NCBI GenBank assembly: GCA_963576785.1
Contig: OY756140.1
Span: 1,922,001-1,986,000, forward strand
Origin: Chlorophyllum brunneum
Lineage: Eukaryota; Basidiomycota; Agaricomycetes; Agaricales; Agaricaceae
Direction: 5' to 3'
Length of the DNA: 64,000 nucleotides
The stretch's first letter is position 1; each line of letters starts with the position of its first letter. This document shows, piece after piece, positions 1 through 11,175 of the stretch. Made by a program: the position numbers and the translations under genes. The notes beneath the pieces are model-generated. The model was not told the origin of the DNA. It did no database searches and saw nothing but the letters and a program-made list of their open reading frames with translations.

Positions 1-1193
1 AATTACCATGCGAAGCCTTGCGGAGGATAGGTTTGAGGTTATCCGTGGGTGGAGGTGTTGAAAGGCTTGCCTTGCCCACCTTTTCCCCAGACGCACGTAT
101 TTCATTCTCTGTCCTAGAGACGGCTCTCTTCGCGGCTTCCCTCCGGAGACGTTCTCGCTCTCTCCGTATCTCAACATCTATCCGCCATTCGATCGCTTTC
201 TTTACCTCTTCGAGTGCATAGACTCGAACTCCGTCTCTCCTTCCGGCTACGGCGACCAATACACCACGGTGCTCCATTACTACGACGCTCTTGAATGCAA
301 CTCTCCGTACCAGTGCATACGGCTGTGGTGTGGGGGGGGATGTGAGTGGGAGTACATCCAAGCCTTGAGCATGGCACAACAAAAGGTAATGAGGGGCTAA
401 AAATGTGCCACTGGAAGGTGGGGTGGAAAAATGGTTGGGAGAAAGGTCGGATGTCACAACGGACAAAGATAGGCCAAGCTCCTGAAGGGTAGGTGGGGGA
501 AGTGATGGTGGTGGTGGAACGGTTGGAGTCGGTGATGGAGACGGTGGGCGCGACGGTTGCTCCGTGCTCGGCTTGGCTGCATCCTGATCTTCAGAGATGG
601 TTTCGCGAGCGGGCGAAGGGAGTGGAGGTTCACGACGATGGATGAGATTGTTGAAGAAACCAGAGAGTCTGTTGGTTGACCGAACCTGTGAAAAGTTGGA
701 CAAAACAAGGAAAAGCATGAGCGTGTATAATATGATACCAAGGATGACAAACCTCGATTGCAGATCGATGCCGCGCTCGCCGCTGCTGCTGGGAAAGTGC
801 GGATGTGGTGTTTTCCTGCTGAGGGACGGAGGTCGGGTTCGTAGCGGAGGAGGGACGACTGGAAGGTTGTGGCACGGGTGCATTGGATGCAGACGTAGGT
901 CTCCGGTCTGCCGAAGAAGCGGACTCTGAAACATGCACAGCTGGCATACTGTGTACGCTGGCAGCATCCGAGGTGTGGTCAGGACTAGTGGAGAGGGAAG
1001 GACCCCTGCTGGAAGGGAGAGGGCTTGTGCTGTCCTCCTTTACATGGTGGGTGGCAATCTTGACATCCTCGACTATGGCGGTGTCGAGGACAGGATTGGG
1101 GACCTGGAGTTGTTCGACGTCTGGGAAAGGCGAGGAATCGCGGGGGACATGAAGGTCGTTGGACGGGTCGTCAACGCCGCTAACGGCGGCCAT
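1..1193 (-). CDS. CNH-domain fungal protein, N-terminal part (truncated by window edge)
   Basis: The reading frame opens at an ATG at 1193, loses one 67-nt GT-AG intron (686-752), and stays open to the left edge, so only about 375 N-terminal residues are present. Residues 1-200 are Ser/Pro-rich and look disordered. After that comes a beta-rich stretch with LLLCHAQGLDVLPL, then DGVRVYALEEVKKAIEWR followed by a highly charged Arg/Glu helix. From memory this combination resembles the start of the citron-homology (CNH) propeller in a family of large fungal proteins linked to Rho/Rab signalling and vacuolar tethering. That assignment is by resemblance only. The C-terminus is missing, so catalytic or GEF domains cannot be assessed. 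It is divergent from the dehydrogenase gene to its right, with 179 bp between the start codons. Confidence 0.62.
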
Positions 1194-1372
1194 GATGGGG
1201 AGACGCAGGCTGGATGTGGGAGGGTGGGGAAGGTCAGAGGGACATGGAGGGAGAAGTTGCCGGATTTAAATGGAGGATACTCGAGGGCAGATGAGTGGGA
1301 GGTGTTCCCACGCGGCCAAACACAGCCAAAGCCGGGTGCTGATGGGGCAGACGGGCTGGCGGACACTCGACG
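1194..1372. promoter_or_regulatory. shared divergent promoter, CNH gene / D2HGDH
   Basis: 179 bp between two divergent start codons must hold both core promoters and 5' leaders. I see no clear TATA box. Confidence 0.5.
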
Positions 1373-3211
1373 ATGCTGTCTCTCCTCGCGCGCCGGGTCC
1401 CCATCCGGCACTGCACAGCCCGCCTCTCAACAGCCCCCCGCCTCCGCCCGCCCGACCCGCACGACCTCGCCCACTTTGCACACATCCTCCCCCCGTCCTC
1501 CGTCCTCTCCACCCTCCCCCCCCTCTCCGCCCCTCCGGATGACCTCCGTCAGTTCAACTCCGACTGGATGGGCCGCTTCCATGGCTCCTCCACCACCGTG
1601 CTCAGGCCGAAAACCACTACTCAGGTCAGCCAGATCCTCAAATGGTGCAACGAGCACAGGATCGGTGTCGTCCCTCAAGGCGGAAACACCGGTCTGGTGG
1701 GCGGCAGCGTGCCAGTCAAGGACGAGCTCATCCTTTCTTTGTCCAACATGAACAAAGTACGCGAATTCGACCCGGTATCTGGTCAATACCATTCCCCCTC
1801 CATACCACCACCGCAACACTCATTCCTTTTCTGCCACAGGAATTCTCGTGGCAGACGCTGGCTGTATTCTTCAAACCCTGACGGATCATGTCGCACCACA
1901 CAACCATATCATGCCACTTGATTTGGGTGCCAAGGGAAGGTGCGTCTCCATCATACTTCTCGCGACCGCTGTCCCCAACCGTCTTTCTAAGCTGTCAGAT
2001 TGGTGGCAACGTTTCGACTAACGCTGGCGGCCTTCGGCTCCTTCGTTACGGCTCTTTGCACGGCACCGTTCTCGGACTGGAGGTCGTTCTGCCCGATGGC
2101 ACTGTTTTAGATCAGCTCACTACCCTCCGAAAGGACAACACCGGTTAGCATTAAGATTCCATTTTCCATATCCCATTTTGACTACTTGTTCCAGGTTACG
2201 ACATCAAACAACTCTTCATCGGCGCTGAGGGAACTCTGGGTATTGTCACCGGTGTTTCTATTCTCACTCCTCCAGCACCCCAGGCCTCCAATAATGTTAT
2301 TCTGGCCCTTCCTTCGTTCCAGAATGTGCTTCCACTTTATCAGACCGTCAAAAGACAGCTTTTCGAGATTCTTTCCGCATTTGAATTCATCGACCGTACC
2401 GCTTACGACCTTGCTGTCAAACATGGACAGGGTCGCGCCTTGAGTGATAGCGATATAGAGGGTGCCGACTGCTTTGTTCTCGTGGAAACAAGCGGTGGCA
2501 ACCGCGAGCATGACGAGGAGGTAAATCTCCTTCCCTCCTCCCCACACTCGCGTCATCTCTAATGCGCACATCAATACCAGAAACTCGCCACCCTACTGGA
2601 GTCCCTTCTCGAAGCCGAGACACCGTTGATCAATACCGGCGTCCTGTCTCAGAGTCCCGCGCAGTTCTCCTCGTTATGGGCTCTTCGGGAAGGCGTAACC
2701 GAGGCTGTGTCCAAGGAGGGAAAGCCCTATAAATATGATATATCCATACCACTATCTTCATTCAAGGATGTCGTCGACGGCACTCGAGAGCACTTGAGAT
2801 CGAAAGGCCTGCTCCACGACAAAGCTGTCAAGCATGTCCTAGGTTACGGTCATGTTGGTGACGGTGTGTATTTATGCACTACCCCAGTCCTCGTCTATTA
2901 ATATCTGTTCCCAGGTAATCTGCATCTCAACATCGTTGCAGATTCTTATCTGCCGGAGATTCAGGCCGCGCTGGAGCCTTATATATATGAAGTCGTTGGT
3001 GAGTGCTAGAACCGTTCGGAGACCCATAAATCGGGCTTAATTCCGTGTAGCATCCTACCGCGGTTCCGTCTCCGCCGAGCACGGTATTGGTTACCAAAAG
3101 ACGCATGCTCTCCACTACTCCAAAGACGACGTCAGCATCGCGCTGATGAAGAAAATCAAAGACGTGATTGACCCCAATGGAATTATGAACCCAGGAAAGG
3201 TGCTGGGGTAG
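1373..3211 (+). CDS. D-2-hydroxyglutarate dehydrogenase, mitochondrial FAD enzyme
   Basis: Seven exons with introns at 1782-1839, 1940-1991, 2144-2194, 2521-2580, 2864-2914 and 2999-3050 give a 504-residue protein, normal for the DLD2/DLD3/D2HGDH family. The first ~35 residues are Arg-rich without acids, as in a mitochondrial presequence. The FAD-binding PP-loop region [14 protein letters not shown] and the [10 protein letters not shown] motif are intact. The C-terminal half has [14 protein letters not shown] (metal and substrate site), SAEHGIG and PNGIMNPGK, all typical of the VAO/FAD-linked oxidase C-terminal domain. The enzyme oxidises D-2-hydroxyglutarate (and often D-lactate) to 2-oxoglutarate and passes electrons to a carrier. 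The second intron uses an AAG acceptor, fixed by the conserved Cys-Gln-Ile-Gly-Gly following it. Confidence 0.93.
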
Positions 3212-3344
3212 ACGCGTTTGCTGTGTAGTTATCTAGTGTCGTCATGTGATAGGTTGATGTAAGCCCTAACCCTGTGCCAATGGAACCCTAAGTCGCCTTA
3301 CCCTCAACCTTAATCTCGGGGCTCAAGTGTGTCGGTCCGCCCGA

Positions 3345-5242
3345 ATGGTACCTCTCTTTCCCCCAGCCTCCAGCGCCGCTCACCCCCACTAGCCTATATT
3401 CCAGGATGTCAACGGCCTAGCCGTCAAGTTCTTCATCCAGAAAGATATTCCACAAGAAATCCAGGCAGAACTATGCGAAACGATCACCGTACGTCCCGTG
3501 CCAACTAAGCATTCACTCTCTCACTGCCATTCATATCTGCAGTCTCTTGGCGGTCGTGTAGAAGTCAAAGTTCCGCGCCAGGGTTTCATCCTCGTCCAGC
3601 CACAAACTCCAGAACAAGAACGTCTCCGCCAATGCTGGATATCGGTCGACAGGCCCGAACGATATATGGTCCCGTATACTTACGTCGAGGCGTGCAAAAT
3701 TGCGGGCATGCAATTGAAACAGATTTTCATGGAGAACGGTTTATCCATCCCGATGCATATCCACCCAAGCATCGCCAACCCCAATGCTCGTAGTGCATTG
3801 GCTTCCAGGATCCTGGTGCGTTTCGCTTGCCCGACCCCACCCACACTTGATTTAGTGAATATGCTTCTTTCCTCAGCACTCCGGCGGCGACCCAGATGCA
3901 TCCATGGAAAGGGCACGCGTTATCCTCGCTGATCCTAATACTGAAGTCTTCCAGCATCTTATCAAAACTTACCAGAACACACCTGGAAAACACATCGAGT
4001 CATACCTCTGGGTCAAGAAATGCATAGAAAAGGCCGCGCTTGTATTCACCCCCGTCATCTACAAGAACCCTGGTGGTCGTCGGCCTGGAGAAGAGTATGT
4101 CCTTCCTTGCATGCCAGTAATAGTAGTACATTGATATCCATCCAGGCGCACGCAATTTACAGAAGAGGACGAGGAGCACCTGTGCCAGTGGATAGCCCAG
4201 AAAATACCATACAAAGAGACGGGAGGTCGGACGGGTAATAGATTATACCAACAGCTATGTGAACAAGTTGGTCGCCCTCGTTTCATAGGGTCCTGTCATC
4301 AGGTTAACACCTCGCCTTAGACTGACCCGGAATACAGCTGGGTCTCGCGACACACATGGCAATCCTGGCGCGAACGGTACAAGAAAAATGCCTCTCGACT
4401 GGACGTCATGATTGCTCGAATCGTAGAAGAGAAACGACCTGCACAGGGCCAGCAAGGCCAATACGGCTATGTCAGACAGCCCGAAGAGAAACCCAAACGC
4501 CAACGTAGAAAGCGTGGCAAGAGCGGTGAAGACGTAGCCGAGGACGAAGGACTTTCCAATAACAGTGTCGAAGACCTGGTTCAATTGCCTGTCATGCCTA
4601 TGCCATCTGTACACTCCCTTCAGCCTATGATCGGGTTACCGGTCCCAGCCCCACCCTCAACTGCGTCTTCTCAATTTCCCAACCTCCACGCTCCAGAAAG
4701 CTATCATCCTGTTATTCCCTCGCATGCTCCTCTCCGTATGCCACCTGCGATAGCTCCTACACCAGCTGGCAAGAGTCCGGATGAAGAAGAGATGGAAGAT
4801 AACGAAGAGAGCGAATGGGCCGTGCGAGTGGGAAATGCGCCTCCTCCCAGCTGGACGAAACGGAAGTTAGACGAAGAGCCGGAAGATACCAACCCCAACA
4901 AGCGTCAGAGGCCAAGGTAAGATCTCAGTCCCACACTCGCAATGTGTCTGACCCTAGGTCACCTTCAGCAATGAAAGCGTACCAGAGATAGTGGCTCCCA
5001 TTAATATCACTCATTCACGACAACCGCCAACCCCGACGTTCAATACTTCGGCTCTCGTTGCACTCGCAAGTATGCATGTCATAGATCAGAGTCTGCGGGA
5101 GATAGCCAAAGACTTTCGCTTCACCCTGGAGGAAGTCCAAGAATTCTACGACAGGTGCGGTGAGATGAGTCGCACAAGACGACGGTTTCAGAAGATGCGA
5201 GAGATTCTCACTGAGAAGTTTTCCAACGGCAATGAGGATTGA
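3345..5242 (+). CDS. Rap1-type telomere-binding protein (BRCT + Myb)
   Basis: Introns at 3348-3404, 3489-3542, 3816-3876, 4095-4145, 4267-4320 and 4917-4968 give about 522 residues. The N-terminal part is a BRCT-like fold containing TSLGGRVEVKVPRQGFILV. Residues ~193-265 form the Rap1 Myb domain, with TEEDEEHLCQWIAQKIPYKE, then YSWVSRHTWQSWRERYKK. A basic stretch (KPKRQRRKRGKSG) and a low-complexity linker follow. The last ~70 residues are helical (SLREIAKDFRFTLEEVQEFY), fitting an RCT-like protein-interaction module. Rap1 sits on telomeres as part of shelterin. The start is the weak point: the only in-frame ATG I can splice in is a three-base exon consisting of the ATG itself (3345-3347), directly followed by a GT donor. 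Confidence 0.82.
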
Positions 5243-5384
5243 ATACTGTTCAGACGATCCTCTTCTGCTCAGTTTGACTTCTGTGACATATCCCACCGTA
5301 TGCTTTATTCTATCCCACGCACATATACCCAACATGTATTCTAGCTTGACCGACAGTCTGCAATTGTAATTGTATGTTACTTGT

Positions 5385-6955
5385 CTATTGTATATCATAC
5401 TCTGTGAGCAATTTGTAGTCCGCCGCACGAACAGGCGCTGAAGGACTGTCAAACGCTTTACGCCTCCTAGAGTGGAAACGATCAGACCGAACCGGCCGAA
5501 CATCAATGCAGCAACTCACCTTTCTCCAGCTGCAGCGGATGGGAAGGATCCGAAGAGATCGGGATGTTTGGGCAAGGGTGACTCGCTGGAACCAGATTAT
5601 TAGCGTTCATGATCAAAAATTGGAGAATCAAAACAGGTTTCAGCACTAACGTAAAGTAGGGATGCTGCAACGCATCCTCTGCAGTTATCCTTTGCTCTGG
5701 GTCATACGTCAAAAATGACATCAACAGATCAATCCCGGAAGTGGAGAGATGAGGGAACTTGGTACGGAAGACCGGTGGCTGGGGGGACGGAAGTGTGATA
5801 GTTTTGGCGTTTGGGAGGTTGAAATAGTCTGGCCACGAGTTTTTCGTGGGCGGACCGAGGAGTTTGAAGATCATGGAAAGCAGCTCAAGTTCGCCTTTGG
5901 CCTGGAATAAGGGCTCTTTGAGAAGGAGCTCAGCGAAGATGCAGCCAACGGACCACATGTCGACTGCTGTTGAGTAAGTTTTGGCTCCTAGTAGAATTTC
6001 AGGCGCACTTCGGGGGCCGTGTCAGCAGAAACACTGAGTCTTCAACCTGGAGTGGAACGCACCGGTACCACAAAGTCACTACCAGCTGTGTCATTCCGCC
6101 TACACCCACCGGGTCACCATATCGTCGGGCTAGGCCAAAGTCAGCAACTTTGATGGTCCCCCGGTTGTTCATGAGCAGATTGCTGGTTTTGAGATCACGA
6201 TGGAGTATCCAGTTCGAGTGGCAGTGATGAACTGCAGACAAGAGTTGTAGCATAAGAGTCTTGACTTCGGATTGAAGAAAGGGTGATGGCATATTCGTGA
6301 GCAGCGTCTTGAGATCATGCTCAATGAATTCCATCACCACGAACACCCTTAGGAAGTATATTCCGTCCATGAGTTGTTGCAGTTCGCAGGATGGAGAGAA
6401 TATATTCACGCAGAACATGGATGATTACAATTGTGACTAAGAAATAAAAAAACCGAGCACGCACTGTGTCAAGGTATCCCCGACGACGACCTCGAGAATC
6501 CTCACAACATTTTCGTGACGACAGGTCATGAGGGAATAGATTTCGCGCAGAGCCGTGATCGGAAAACCGTTCTTCTCTTCGTCGAGCTTGAGTTTCTTCA
6601 GTGCGACGATATCCCCAGTTTGTTTGTCTTTTGCACGGAACACCACTCCGTATGAACCCTCTTCGATTTGGTTAAGCCGCTCGTAACAATAGACTGATCG
6701 TGAGGATTGAATGGCTGGGTGCAAGGTACGGGGCGGTACATAGACACTATGATTTTGACGTGGAGGTGGCGGCGAAGGTGAAGACGAGGAAGATCTTCGA
6801 CCCGCCTGTGGACGAGAACGTGTGCGTTTTGCACGTTTCTTCGGAACATGAATGTGCGTTGGTGCGCTGAGATCCTCCGCGTCTTCATTTGCATCCCATT
6901 TGGAGCGTTTCCTGGAGGGGGTAGACGAACCTTGCCTGTTCAGATCAGTCGACAT
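5385..6955 (-). CDS. CDK11-like cyclin-dependent kinase
   Basis: Five exons (introns 5467-5519, 5586-5650, 6008-6062 and 6348-6464) encode 426 residues. An Arg/Ser-rich N-terminus with nuclear-localisation-like KKRAKRTRSR precedes a complete kinase domain. It has the glycine loop EEGSYGVVF, VALKKLKL, the cyclin-binding helix PITALRE, catalytic ILHRDLKTSNLL, DFGLA, the T-loop end VVTLWYRAPE and DMWSVGCIFAELL. The FVVMEFIEHDLKTLL hinge and the LLGAKTYSTAVDMWSVG stretch are those of CDK10/CDK11 kinases, which act in transcription, splicing and mitosis. The first intron (117 nt) is longer than usual, but phase and sequence join correctly. The start is ATG at 6955. A GTG 30 bases upstream keeps the frame open but is unlikely to initiate. 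Only 34 nt separate this ATG from the stop of the upstream gene on the same strand. Confidence 0.9.
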
Positions 6956-6989
6956 GGAAGTGGAGGACTGGGAGGTAAATGTCACGTGG

Positions 6990-8564
6990 CTACAACATCG
7001 GCGTAGTACCTCGAACAGCCTCGTCCAGGCATTTGATCAAATGCTCTTTCGTACAACCAACACCCCAGGACCCACACAGCTCTGACACCAACTTCCTTTT
7101 GATAAAGGGTTCAACACAAACCTTTCCAATAGAAACAAACAAGTCCTCGAGGATCCATGTTAAACGCGGACCCGTAAGCTCAATTGCCGGCTCTGCGTTG
7201 ACTTCGAGAATCTTGACCTGGAAGGGTGGTTTCTGGGAGGGCATGTATTCCACCAGGAAATCTATGCCATATAGCTCAAAAGCATTTTCGAGTGGCTGAA
7301 TCAGACTATTAGGAGCTGATTGGATGGTCACGTCAGGAAACTAAATTACCTGGAAATGAGTAGGAAATTGTAGGGCAGCGCGAAACGTTTCAGCGAGGAC
7401 TTGTATCATTTGCTGTACAATGACCTCTTTATCACTTTTCGTAAGGGTTCCAATTGGGTCAGCGGAGTTCTCGCCGAAAATATGGCAACCGATAAGCTCG
7501 TCAAATAACTTCACCCCCTCTTGGCCCCTGTTCGTCTGGAGTGAGGTGTTGGAGAGGTGTGGCTCAAGCTCTGTTGGATATAATTGATCCGCAGTTCTTG
7601 GAGATGAATAATGCACCGAACAAAAAAGTGCCAAGATGCGATCATAGAGATAGAGCTGCAATGCCCCAGAAGCAACACAGTAGGCCCTTAGATGGAACTG
7701 GAGTTCATGTCTTGAGAGATCATGCATTGACTAAGGGGGAAAAGGAGCTAACTTTGTGACCCTGGAGATGAAGATTCTGTGTGCACGGTTCCTGCTGAAT
7801 TGGTATTTCACGTGGATCAAAAAGTAACGGTGACAGTATGTATTCCTAAAACAAGGGACTTGAAATGAGGATAGGGATATCGGCAAGAACGACTTATTTT
7901 CCACCTGGATCACGAAATGGCGCAATTGGGATGTGACAACGGCCGTCTTGGAAGCACCGTTAATTTGATCGAGTGCATCTTCCCCATCCTCCGAGTCCGA
8001 GAGTTCGAACCCTTCGAAGATCGCTTGGAGGGCCGGTTTGGTGTTGAAGAGCCTGATTCCCATACCGCGGTCGGCCATACCACTGCGATGGCCATCATTA
8101 GTAGAAAGGATAGAAGGGTGACTGATAAGTTTGACGAACGGCTTCAGAATCCACCATTTTTCAGGCTCGTTATCCAAAAAATTGCCGAGCTCGTATAGAT
8201 CATCTACCCATTTTTCGTCGAGCTCGTCGGCGAAGGCAAGATCGAGATCATATGTCCGAGGAGAGGCTGGTTTCAGGACAGAGGAGGGATTTTTGATGAG
8301 GTAGGAGTGTATTGAATGAGCGAGATAATGCTTCCTGATGAGTGCTTTCCGAAAGGTATAACTGGATGCCAGGGTGGATTCTCGACGGGTGTTTGTGAGT
8401 TCGTGATCAATATCGTCGTAAGCAGACCATTGGATGAGGCGGTCATAATGCTTGTCACCAAGAGCACTAGATATCTCGGTTTTCTCCAGCTGGTTGAGGG
8501 CGTTGAGCACCAAACGGTGTGTGAGGGGCGCCGATGGCCAGGAAACGAGGACCGTGGTCGTCAT
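6990..8564 (-). CDS. tubulin-tyrosine ligase family protein
   Basis: Four exons (introns 7296-7349, 7698-7752 and 7846-7904) encode 468 residues. The chain carries features of the TTL/ATP-grasp fold: HFVIQEYILSP (strand plus ligand loop), FHLRAYCVASG, LYLYDRILALF, LFDELIGCHIFGEN, and the C-terminal YGIDFLVEY and KILEVNAEPAIE, where the last Glu and Asn match the ATP/Mg-binding ExN element of the superfamily. Fungal members of this type resemble the ligase half of yeast Pby1. The enzyme would ligate an amino acid to a peptide acceptor, but the substrate cannot be read from sequence and may not be tubulin. It is divergent from MMM1 and lies in tandem, 34 nt upstream, with the CDK gene. Confidence 0.78.
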
Positions 8565-8693
8565 CAGGCTCTACATTACGTGACAGTGACGGTAAAGGCA
8601 GGCCACGTGACGTGACGCAGGGAACTGGACCTGTGATTGCGGTGGTGGAGGAACATACTGTATGTCGTGATTCCCGCATGCCCGCCGTCGACC
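8565..8693. promoter_or_regulatory. shared divergent promoter, TTL-like / MMM1
   Basis: 129 bp between divergent start codons. It contains CACGTGAC twice in quick succession (around 8600-8615), an E-box-like core; function is inferred only. Confidence 0.45.
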
Positions 8694-9799
8694 ATGTCCA
8701 GCAACTACCTCTTCACCTTCCAGCCAACGTTCACCCAGGGACTCGTCCTCGGCCAGCTCTCCATCCTCATCCTTGTGGGCCTCGTCCTTCGCTATCTATT
8801 TCTCGATTCTACCCAATATCCCTTCGAGACTTCTTCATATCATCCAGGGGTCGACAACGATGTCCTGGTCCGGAAGAGAAAGCTCGATGCCGCGCTTGGG
8901 GATGAGGAAAAAGCACCCGTAGACCAAGAACACGAACAGGACACCGAATCTGCAGAGTGGTTCAATGTGCTGCTGAAGCAGGTAGATATTTTGTCTTTCG
9001 TTAGCAATTTCATCTTCAATGACACTTCCCACAGGTAGTGGACATATACCGGCTCAGAATCAGAGATGATTTGCCAGCCATCGAAGGCGATGAGGTGGCT
9101 CGCAGAAAAATCGAAGATTTCGCGAACCGAATTCGTCCACCAGGGTTTTTGGTCAGTCCCGTACACCTACTCCTCTCGACTCGTCCTCAACCGCGTCGCA
9201 GGATGACATTAAGATACACTCTGTGGACCTAGGTGTCTCGGCACCACGTTTGTTCAATGCACGGCATAAACGGCAATGCAAGGGTGGCCAAGTGGTGCGC
9301 ATGCTTCTTCACTCCCTCGACACAGCTTTCATGGAAAACTACTTGGTAGGAAACCGAGTTTGATGCGACCTACGTCGACACCATTTCCCTCTCCCTCTCC
9401 ACATCCTACCTATTCAACTACCCAATGGCCTCCTTCGCACGACTTCCGATTTCTCTCACCATCTCACTATCTCAATTCAAGTCTTCGGCGAGTGACCATG
9501 TAGTTTCTCTGCCGTCTCGCAACACGGTTGACCGGGGATGTTTTTAACCCTTGCAGATTTCAATAGTCCCGCCTTCTCCCAATTCACAACCGCCGGTCTT
9601 AACACTTAGCATATCTCCTAATTTTGTTCTCGATCTCTCGACAACTTCCCTGATGGGCAGCCGTGCCAAACTGGCCAATGTACCAAAACTCCACGAGCTC
9701 ATTCAACATCAAGTGCGTCGTGTGCTCGCTGCCCGGGCGACATGGAAATTCGTACTCCCAGGACTGGCAGACGTCGCAGAAGACCAAAAAGGAACATGA
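8694..9799 (+). CDS. MMM1: maintenance of mitochondrial morphology protein 1 (ERMES subunit)
   Basis: Five exons (introns 8982-9034, 9152-9201, 9292-9349 and 9500-9556) encode 295 residues, short but complete for a basidiomycete Mmm1. A single transmembrane helix, LGQLSILILVGLVLRYLFL, at residues ~17-36 anchors it in the ER. The SMP lipid-transfer domain follows: ESAEWFNVLL, DLGVSAPRLFNAR, TISLSLSTSYLFNYPMASF, TTSLMGSRAKLANVPKLHEL. In the ERMES complex, with Mdm10, Mdm12 and Mdm34, it tethers ER to mitochondria and moves phospholipids. The start was chosen because the family begins with a short luminal segment directly before this helix. The third intron is set by the phase needed to join ARHKR to the EFDATYVD stretch. 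Confidence 0.92.
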
Positions 9800-10341
9800 G
9801 GAAATCCTGCGTCATCATGATAGACTATCATTTTTCACCGCATTTTCTCCACCTCCTTCGCACACCCCCATTTACCTGCTTTCGATTAATATATCTTGAC
9901 TTTGGGTCGCCGGATTTTAGGTGCTCTTGTAATGCTCTCAAGTAATTTCGTTCGTGGTATCGAACTTTGTAAACAAGACTATTTATGCATTTCTAGCTAG
10001 TTCTGAATATAAAGAGACCTGGATCCCCATCTTTGGATTTCACTTATCGTTGACGGACCTCTGGCTCTCGAGCAAGCCGGCTGAACCTTTGGAGTATTTT
10101 CAGGGATGGATGGCAGAGCGTATGTGTCGTATCGAGCCCGTGTCACTACTGAGGGCGAGTACAAATTTCATCATGGACAGTAAATTGGTATGCGTTTCGG
10201 GATCGGGAAGGGCCAGGTCGGAAGTGGATTGGATAACAACGGAAGATTGTAGCGGCGAAGGGGAGAGTGCTGTGCCTGTTGCTGTACCTGGATCAGGAGT
10301 CACCATCACTTGGCTCCCTCTTTCTTTCCTCATCTCACACG
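9800..10341. other. intergenic, no gene supported
   Basis: 542 bp between MMM1 and RPB8. A 140-codon open frame on the plus strand (9954-10376) runs into RPB8 in another frame and has no recognisable motif. The region most likely holds the MMM1 3' end and the RPB8 promoter. Confidence 0.5.
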
Positions 10342-10968
10342 ATGGCAAATACATCTTCCAGTATCGTCTTCGATGACCTTTTCACCATCAACGCAATCGA
10401 CAAGGAGGGCAGGAAATTTGATCGAGGTCTGTAGCCTCTGAACGGGTCGGACTCGTGCTCAGTTCTCTCCAGTCTCTCGTTTATATGCCCATTCGAAAAA
10501 CTACGACATGGATCTCACTCTTGACTACAACCTCGAACTCTTCCCCCTCAGAAATGACCAGAGCTTCGCTCTTGCTCTTGCTTCTTCTCTCGACCGTGGT
10601 CCTCCGCCAGTAGCTGGCGAAGGTGACGAGGAAGGCGACAAGGACCGTCACACGTGGAGACCAGACGGGAAAGGGAAGCATGGCTTGGAGGACGATTATG
10701 ACTACGTGATGTACGGCAAGGTCAGTATCATCGTATCTTGACCCTCTCCATGTGACTGGTTACATTTCGTTCGCAGGTGTACAAATTTGACAGTGGAACT
10801 GCAGAAATAGTGTAGGTGCCCGTTTTGTTCCTCCAGCTGCTGTCTGACAATTCTTCAAGCACTGCTTATGCTTCCTTTGGCGGTCTTCTCATGTCCCTGA
10901 CCGGTTCTTTTCGACATATGACAAGTATTGTGTTGGGCGACCCCGTTTATCTCCTAATGCGAAAATAA
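10342..10968 (+). CDS. RPB8: RNA polymerases I, II and III shared subunit RPABC3 (RPB8)
   Basis: Four exons (introns 10427-10472, 10721-10776 and 10812-10859) encode 158 residues, the usual size of RPB8. Recognisable elements are IVFDDLFTINAIDKEGRKFD at the N-terminus, NYDMDLTLDYN, LALASSL, DDYDYVMYGKVYKFDSG, ASFGGLLMSLTGS and the terminal VYLLMRK. The protein is a small OB-like beta-barrel subunit present in all three nuclear RNA polymerases. The third exon is only 35 nt. The gene ends 207 bp before the convergent stop of the next gene. Confidence 0.95.
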
Positions 10969-11175
10969 ACAGATTGCTGTTCGCAAGTTGCACCACTCCT
11001 AGTCGTCTATTGATGTAGGCTTTTTTAAAATGTCGCCCCCAATACTAGTAGAATGGGTATTAGCTAGATGCTGACGCTATCCAGACGTGATGTATCCTAA
11101 CACCTGTTGATACAACTCGGGCTGGCCGAGTGCGTAAAAAGTGCGCAATAAGGTATAATGGGCTGTGAGGTGAGA

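Noticed and set aside
6956..6985. Start of the CDK11-like kinase at 6985
   Set aside because: The codon there is GTG; the first ATG in frame is at 6955.
9954..10376. 140-codon open frame before RPB8
   Set aside because: It overlaps the RPB8 start in another frame, has no motif and no splice continuation.
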